Positions 7,143-10,260 of a stretch of DNA of 10,260 nucleotides are shown here, one piece after another. The notes beneath the pieces are model-generated. The model did not search any database and was not told the origin of the DNA. It saw nothing but the letters and a program-made list of their open reading frames with translations. How positions within the stretch are numbered: the first letter of the stretch is position 1; every line of letters begins with the position of its first letter. The DNA is from Deltaproteobacteria bacterium (GTDB lineage Bacteria; Desulfobacterota; Binatia; DP-6). Both the position numbers and the translations under genes were made by a program. The DNA is taken from assembly GCA_005879245.1 (NCBI GenBank), contig VBLA01000215.1, positions 1-10,260 on the forward strand, written 5' to 3'.

Positions 7143-8139
7143 GACCGTCCCGACTGCACCCGCAGGTGCAGCAACCGGGCTTCCCGGGGCGCCGGCCGCC
7201 TCGATCGTGATCCCGGTCTTCAACGAGGAGGGCGGTCTCCCGCAGCTCCACGCACGGATCAGGGGCGTGCTCGACGCGCTCGATCGTCCCGCCGAGGTCA
7301 TCTATATCGACGACGGGAGCTCCGATCGGTCGCTCGAAGAGCTCCTCGTCATCCAGGCGGAAGACCATCGGGTGACCGTGGTCTCGCTCGCGCGGAACGC
7401 CGGTCAGCACGCTGCCGTGCTCGCGGGATTCGCCCACGCGCGAGGCGCGGTCGTCGTCACGCTCGATGCCGATCTGCAGAACCCGCCGGAGGAGATCCCG
7501 CGCCTGCTCGAGGCGATCGACGCGGGGCACGACGTCGTCGGGACCTGGCGCGAGGACCGAGGGGACCCCGCGCTCCGCCGCGTCATCTCGGCTCTCGTCA
7601 CCGGGGTCGCGTCGCGCAGCGTCGGGGTGACGATGCGCGACTGCGGCTCCATGCTGCGCGCCTACCGCCGCGACATCGTCGATCAGGTGCTCCGTTGCGC
7701 GGAGCGCTCGCCCTTCATCCCGGTGCTCGCGGCGTCGGTCGCACGCCGGCCCACCGAGATCGCGATCGGGCACGCGGCGCGCTTCGTGGGACGGTCGCGC
7801 TACTCGGCCCTGCGTTTCATGCGTCTCGGCTTCGATCTCATCACCGGCTTCTCGATGGTCCCGATCCAACTCGTCTCGCTCGCGGGCATCGGGGTCTCAC
7901 TCGCCGGCATGTCGTTCGGTGTCTTCCTCTTCATCCGTCGCTTGGTGGTGGGGCCGGAAGGCGAAGGCGTGTTCACGCTGTTCGCGATCCTGTTCGTGTT
8001 CCTCGGCTTTCTCATCCTGGCCGTGGGGCTCGTGGGCGAATACGTCGGTCGCATCTATCTCGAGGTGCGCGGGCGACCGACTTACCTCGTGCGCACCGTC
8101 CATCGACCCGAGGAGACCCCACCGTGCGCGTCGTCGTGA
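7132..8139 (+). CDS. arnC: Undecaprenyl-phosphate 4-deoxy-4-formamido-L-arabinose transferase (ArnC-like GT2)
   Basis: The product is a 335-residue GT-A-fold glycosyltransferase with two C-terminal membrane helices, the layout of ArnC and other polyprenyl-phosphate sugar transferases. It has SIVIPVFNEE, IYIDDGSSDRS, NAGQHAAVLAGF, the DXD-type TLDADLQNPPEEIPRLLEA, DCGSMLRAYRRDIVD, ERSPFIPVLAA, GRSRYS, the hydrophobic pair at about 240-315 and a final VGEYVGRIYLEVRGRPTY. These agree closely with ArnC. It transfers formyl-Ara4N from UDP to undecaprenyl phosphate at the inner membrane. I chose the ATG at 7132 (MPPETVPTAPAG), which overlaps the arnB stop by 11 nt; the same frame is open further upstream inside arnB, but that reading looks like shadow sequence. 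No strong ribosome site is seen, so it is probably translated by coupling. About 30 extra residues rich in Pro, Ala and Gly precede the glycosyltransferase fold. Confidence 0.92.
   Translation: MPPETVPTAPAGAATGLPGAPAASIVIPVFNEEGGLPQLHARIRGVLDALDRPAEVIYIDDGSSDRSLEELLVIQAEDHRVTVVSLARNAGQHAAVLAGFAHARGAVVVTLDADLQNPPEEIPRLLEAIDAGHDVVGTWREDRGDPALRRVISALVTGVASRSVGVTMRDCGSMLRAYRRDIVDQVLRCAERSPFIPVLAASVARRPTEIAIGHAARFVGRSRYSALRFMRLGFDLITGFSMVPIQLVSLAGIGVSLAGMSFGVFLFIRRLVVGPEGEGVFTLFAILFVFLGFLILAVGLVGEYVGRIYLEVRGRPTYLVRTVHRPEETPPCASS
8111..8115 (+). promoter_or_regulatory. Ribosome binding site of the formyltransferase gene
   Basis: AGGAG lies 8 nt before the GTG at 8124, inside the end of arnC. It supports the GTG start and not the ATG five codons later. 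Confidence 0.55.
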
Positions 8140-9006
8140 TGGCCTATCAGGACATCGGGTGGGTATCGCTCGACGAGCTCCTCCGCCTCGGCGCTGAAGT
8201 CGCCGCCGTGGTCACCCACCGCGACGACCCGCGGGAGAACATCTGGTTCCGCTCCGTCGCCGAGCGAGCGCGGCAGGCCGGCTTGCCCGTCGTGACGCCC
8301 GCTTCCGTGAACGATCCCGACGTGGTCGCGGCAATCGCGCGCCTCGCTCCCGACTTCATCCTCTCCTTCTACTTCCGGGATCTGCTCGCACCCGATGTCC
8401 TGCGCCTCGCCAAGCGCGGTGCCCTCAACCTGCACGGCTCGCTCCTCCCTCGCTACCGGGGGCGCTGTCCCGTCAACTGGGTGCTCGTGAACGGAGAGCG
8501 GGAAACGGGGGTGACCCTTCACCACATGGAGACCAAGCCGGACCGCGGCGACATCGTGGCCCAGCGTGCCGTCCCGATCGCGGACGACGACACCGCCCTC
8601 AGTCTCAACCGGAAGCTGGGAGAGGCCGCGCGGCTACTCCTGCGCGAGACCTATCCGCTCCTGGCGACCGGCAGCGCGCCTCGCATCCCGCAGGATCACA
8701 GGCGCGCCAGCTACTTCGGCGGGCGCTCCGGGAGCGTTCACGACCTGCCGCACGACGCCCCTCTTCGTGTGGTGGGCGCGTCCGCTGGACGATCGTCCGG
8801 ACGGCGTCCCGGGCGAGGTGCTCGAGGTCCGCCGGGGGTCGGGCATCGTGGTGGCAGCCGGCAGCGGCGCGCTCCTGCTCGAGCGCGTCGCGTTCGGCGG
8901 CGATGTGGAGGGTCGCGCGGACGAGCTCGCCCTGCGCGTCGGACTCGCAGCGGGCGAGCGGCTAGGCGAGGCCGCCGAGGCCGAGGAGGTAGGAGGGCAA
9001 GCATGA
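8124..9006 (+). CDS. arnA: UDP-L-Ara4N formyltransferase (ArnA N-terminal half as a separate gene), frame broken near 8730
   Basis: The first 201 residues follow the ArnA formyltransferase domain from the start (VVVMAYQDIG, VVTHRDDPRE, FILSFYFRDLL, LNLHGSLLPRYRGR, NWVLVNGERETGVTLH). The catalytic triad is Asn102, His104 and Asp140, the same numbers as in E. coli ArnA. The 10-formyl-tetrahydrofolate-dependent reaction formylates UDP-L-Ara4N before ArnC. After YFGGR (residues 197-201, ending 8726) the protein should continue for about 27 residues before PGAF, but these are missing. PGAF and the rest of the C-terminal domain (LFVWWARPLDD, GEVLEVR, GIVVAAGSGALLLERV, GLAAGERLG) follow directly in the +1 frame from 8728 to the TGA at 9004-9006. 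That stop overlaps the next gene as ATGA, which confirms this frame as the true end. The GTG at 8124 overlaps arnC by 16 nt. As read the gene is broken, by real deletion or sequence error. Confidence 0.88.
8724..8736 (+). other. Frame-change junction (apparent deletion of about 80 bp) in the formyltransferase gene
   Basis: Up to CGC at 8724-8726 the GTG-8124 frame reads YFGGR; from CCG at 8728 the +1 frame reads PGAFTT. In E. coli ArnA the matching points (CFGRR and PGAF) are separated by 27 residues. The loss must be 3n+2 bases to give this frame change. The junction bases TCCGGGAGC make sense in either frame, so a shared short repeat may mark the recombination point. Confidence 0.7.
8991..8997 (+). 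promoter_or_regulatory. Strong ribosome binding site of the dehydrogenase gene
   Basis: AGGAGGG lies 5 nt before the ATG at 9003. Its presence argues that the dehydrogenase is normally translated as its own protein and not as the C-terminal part of a fusion. Confidence 0.7.
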
Positions 9007-9986
9007 AGGTGCTCATCACAGGAGGCGCCGGGTTCGTCGGATCGCACTTGGCGGAGGCCTTCGTCGCCCGCGGCGACGAGGTGACCGCGCTCGACACGGG
9101 CTCCCAGGCGAAGGTGCGCCACCTGCTCGGCCATCCCCGCTTCCACCTGGTGGTCGATTCCGTGATGAACGCCGAGATCCTCGACGGCCTCGCGGCGAAG
9201 GCCGACCTGATCTACCACCTGGCCGGCGTCGTCGGCGTCGAGCACTACGTCGCCGATCCGTACCACGTGCTCAACGTGAACGTGAACGGCACTCAGCACG
9301 TGCTCCGCGCCGCCTACAAGCACGGGCGTCGGCTCGTCTTCAGCTCGACCTCGGAGGTCTATGGCCGTAACCCCGACGTGCCCTGGGGCGAGGACGCCGA
9401 CCGCGTGCTGGGCTCGACCAGCATCGATCGCTGGTGCTACTCGACCTCGAAGGCCGCGTCGGAGCACTTCTGCCTCGCCTACCGACGGCTCGGCCTGCCG
9501 GTCACGATCCTCCGCTACTTCAACGTCTACGGGCCACGGCTCGACCAGCTCGACGTCGGCCGTGTGATCACGATCTTCCTGGGACAGCTCCTGCGCGGCG
9601 AGCCCCTCACGGTCATCGGCGACGGCACGCAGACGCGCTGCTTCACCTACATCGACGACGCCATCCGCGCGACGATCGCGGCGGGACTTGTGCGCGAGGC
9701 CGAGGGACAGGTGCTCAACATCGGGACGGACCAGGAGACTTCGATCCGCCGCCTTGCGGAGTTGATGATCGAGCTGGGCGGTGGACGGTCGACGGTCCGC
9801 TTGGTGCCGCAAGAGCGGGTCTACGGAGACAGCTACGAGGACGTGCCACGCCGCATCCCCGACGTGACCCGCATGCACCGCACGCTCGGCGTGCTCGCCC
9901 GCACGCCGCTCGAAGAGGGACTCGCACGGACGATCGCCTGGTTCCGCGGCGCCAAGGCGGCGGCGGGGCAATCGGACGGAGTGTGA
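9003..9986 (+). CDS. arnA: UDP-glucuronate oxidative decarboxylase (ArnA C-terminal half as a separate gene, SDR family)
   Basis: The 327-residue extended short-chain dehydrogenase starts with the NAD-binding GGAGFVGSHL (residues 7-16). It has HLAGVVGVEHY, SSTSEVYG (Thr116, Glu118), WCYSTSK (Tyr146, Lys150), RYFNVYGPRLDQLDVGR, TRCFTYIDD and YEDVPRRIPD (Arg284). These align with Thr432, Glu434, Tyr463, Lys467 and Arg619 of E. coli ArnA. The Glu in the TSEVYG motif is shared with UDP-glucuronate decarboxylases and is not usual in plain 4-epimerases. The expected reaction oxidises and decarboxylates UDP-glucuronate to the 4-keto-pentose used by ArnB. A UDP-xylose synthase or epimerase activity cannot be excluded from sequence alone, but the operon argues for the ArnA role. 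Its ATG overlaps the formyltransferase stop by 4 nt, it has the best ribosome site in the operon, and its end overlaps arnD by 4 nt. No arnA-type fusion is needed because the two activities are separable domains in E. coli. Confidence 0.87.
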   Translation: MKVLITGGAGFVGSHLAEAFVARGDEVTALDTGSQAKVRHLLGHPRFHLVVDSVMNAEILDGLAAKADLIYHLAGVVGVEHYVADPYHVLNVNVNGTQHVLRAAYKHGRRLVFSSTSEVYGRNPDVPWGEDADRVLGSTSIDRWCYSTSKAASEHFCLAYRRLGLPVTILRYFNVYGPRLDQLDVGRVITIFLGQLLRGEPLTVIGDGTQTRCFTYIDDAIRATIAAGLVREAEGQVLNIGTDQETSIRRLAELMIELGGGRSTVRLVPQERVYGDSYEDVPRRIPDVTRMHRTLGVLARTPLEEGLARTIAWFRGAKAAAGQSDGV

Positions 9987-10260
9987 CGGGAGCAGGGGAC
10001 ATCCGCGTCGCGCTCAAGGTCGACATCGACACCCATGCCGGGCTCGCCCGCGGCGTACCGGCGATCGCTGCCGTCTTCGCCGCCCGCGGCGTGCGGGCAT
10101 CGTTCTTCGTCGTCTGCGGACCCGACCGGATGGGCCGACGGCTCGCGCGGCTGCTCGATCCCCGCTTCGTCGGGAAGCTGTTCCGCACGCGGGCGGTCGC
10201 GGCCTACGGCTGGCGAACGCTGCTCTCGGGGACGCTCCTGCCGGCGCGGCCGGTTGCCGA
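9983..10260 (+). CDS. arnD: 4-deoxy-4-formamido-L-arabinose-phosphoundecaprenol deformylase, ArnD-like (cut by window end)
   Basis: From the GTG at 9983 there are 92 codons to the window end with no stop. The start MTGAGDIRVALKVDIDTHAG (Asp14 and Asp16 in the metal-binding strand of the NodB/polysaccharide-deacetylase fold) and the segments RGVPAIAAVFAARGVRASFF, GPDRMGRRL, LDPRFVGKLFRT and AAYGWRTLLSGTLLP agree closely, in order, with the first third of E. coli ArnD (about 300 residues). ArnD removes the formyl group from undecaprenyl-phosphate-linked Ara4FN at the membrane before ArnT uses the sugar. The start overlaps the dehydrogenase stop by 4 nt (GTGA), typical of translational coupling. 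The downstream part, and any arnE/arnF flippase genes, lie outside the window. Confidence 0.9.
   Translation, partial: MTGAGDIRVALKVDIDTHAGLARGVPAIAAVFAARGVRASFFVVCGPDRMGRRLARLLDPRFVGKLFRTRAVAAYGWRTLLSGTLLPARPVA

Noticed and set aside
7695..8123. Upstream in-frame extension of the formyltransferase inside arnC
   Set aside because: The extension reads as Arg-rich nonsense overlapping the ArnC membrane region. Homology to ArnA begins exactly at the GTG at 8124, which has an AGGAG site.
8724..9006. Programmed ribosomal frameshift in the formyltransferase
   Set aside because: No slippery heptamer or following structure is evident, and about 27 conserved residues are missing, which a programmed shift would not explain.
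8634..9971. 445-codon minus-strand frame opposite the dehydrogenase
   Set aside because: Shadow of the SDR gene; the plus-strand reading has complete catalytic motifs.

Overview
The window is very GC-rich DNA in which the third codon positions are almost all G or C. It carries Gram-negative envelope genes. A secreted beta-helix protein ending in a Cys-rich segment and a particular C-terminal domain recalls secreted proteins of deltaproteobacteria-like lineages (Binatia/Binatota, Myxococcota). I therefore infer a high-GC environmental bacterium of that kind, probably from a metagenome or a poorly studied genome. The assignment rests on recognition of protein style, not on a search.

Layout from left to right. 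(1) 1-1982, minus strand: most of a glycogen-debranching-enzyme-like protein, running off the left edge. (2) 1983-2093: a short divergent intergenic region. (3) 2094-3961, plus strand: an exported right-handed beta-helix protein whose frame is broken near 3160. (4) 3962-4213: a convergent intergenic region with three 11-bp-phased direct repeats and a GC-rich hairpin but no convincing gene. (5) 4214-5860, minus strand: an ArnT-like membrane glycosyltransferase. (6) 5861-5978: a divergent regulatory region with a perfect 10-bp palindrome. (7) 5979 to the right edge, plus strand: a tightly overlapping operon arnB - arnC - formyltransferase - dehydrogenase/decarboxylase - arnD (cut by the window end).

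Together ArnB, ArnC, the two halves of ArnA, ArnD and ArnT form the known pathway that makes 4-amino-4-deoxy-L-arabinose (L-Ara4N) on undecaprenyl phosphate and moves it to lipid A, the modification behind polymyxin/cationic peptide resistance in enterobacteria. The gene order B-C-A-D matches the enterobacterial operon. However, the bifunctional ArnA is encoded here as two overlapping genes, and arnT faces the other way.

The most notable anomaly is that two genes 5.6 kb apart (beta-helix, formyltransferase) each appear to have lost roughly 20-30 codons together with the frame. In the formyltransferase, the shifted frame happens to run open into the dehydrogenase, so the sequence as given encodes a 620-residue ArnA-sized fusion. 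Either these are real small deletions at short repeats or they are assembly/consensus errors; the sequence alone cannot decide.
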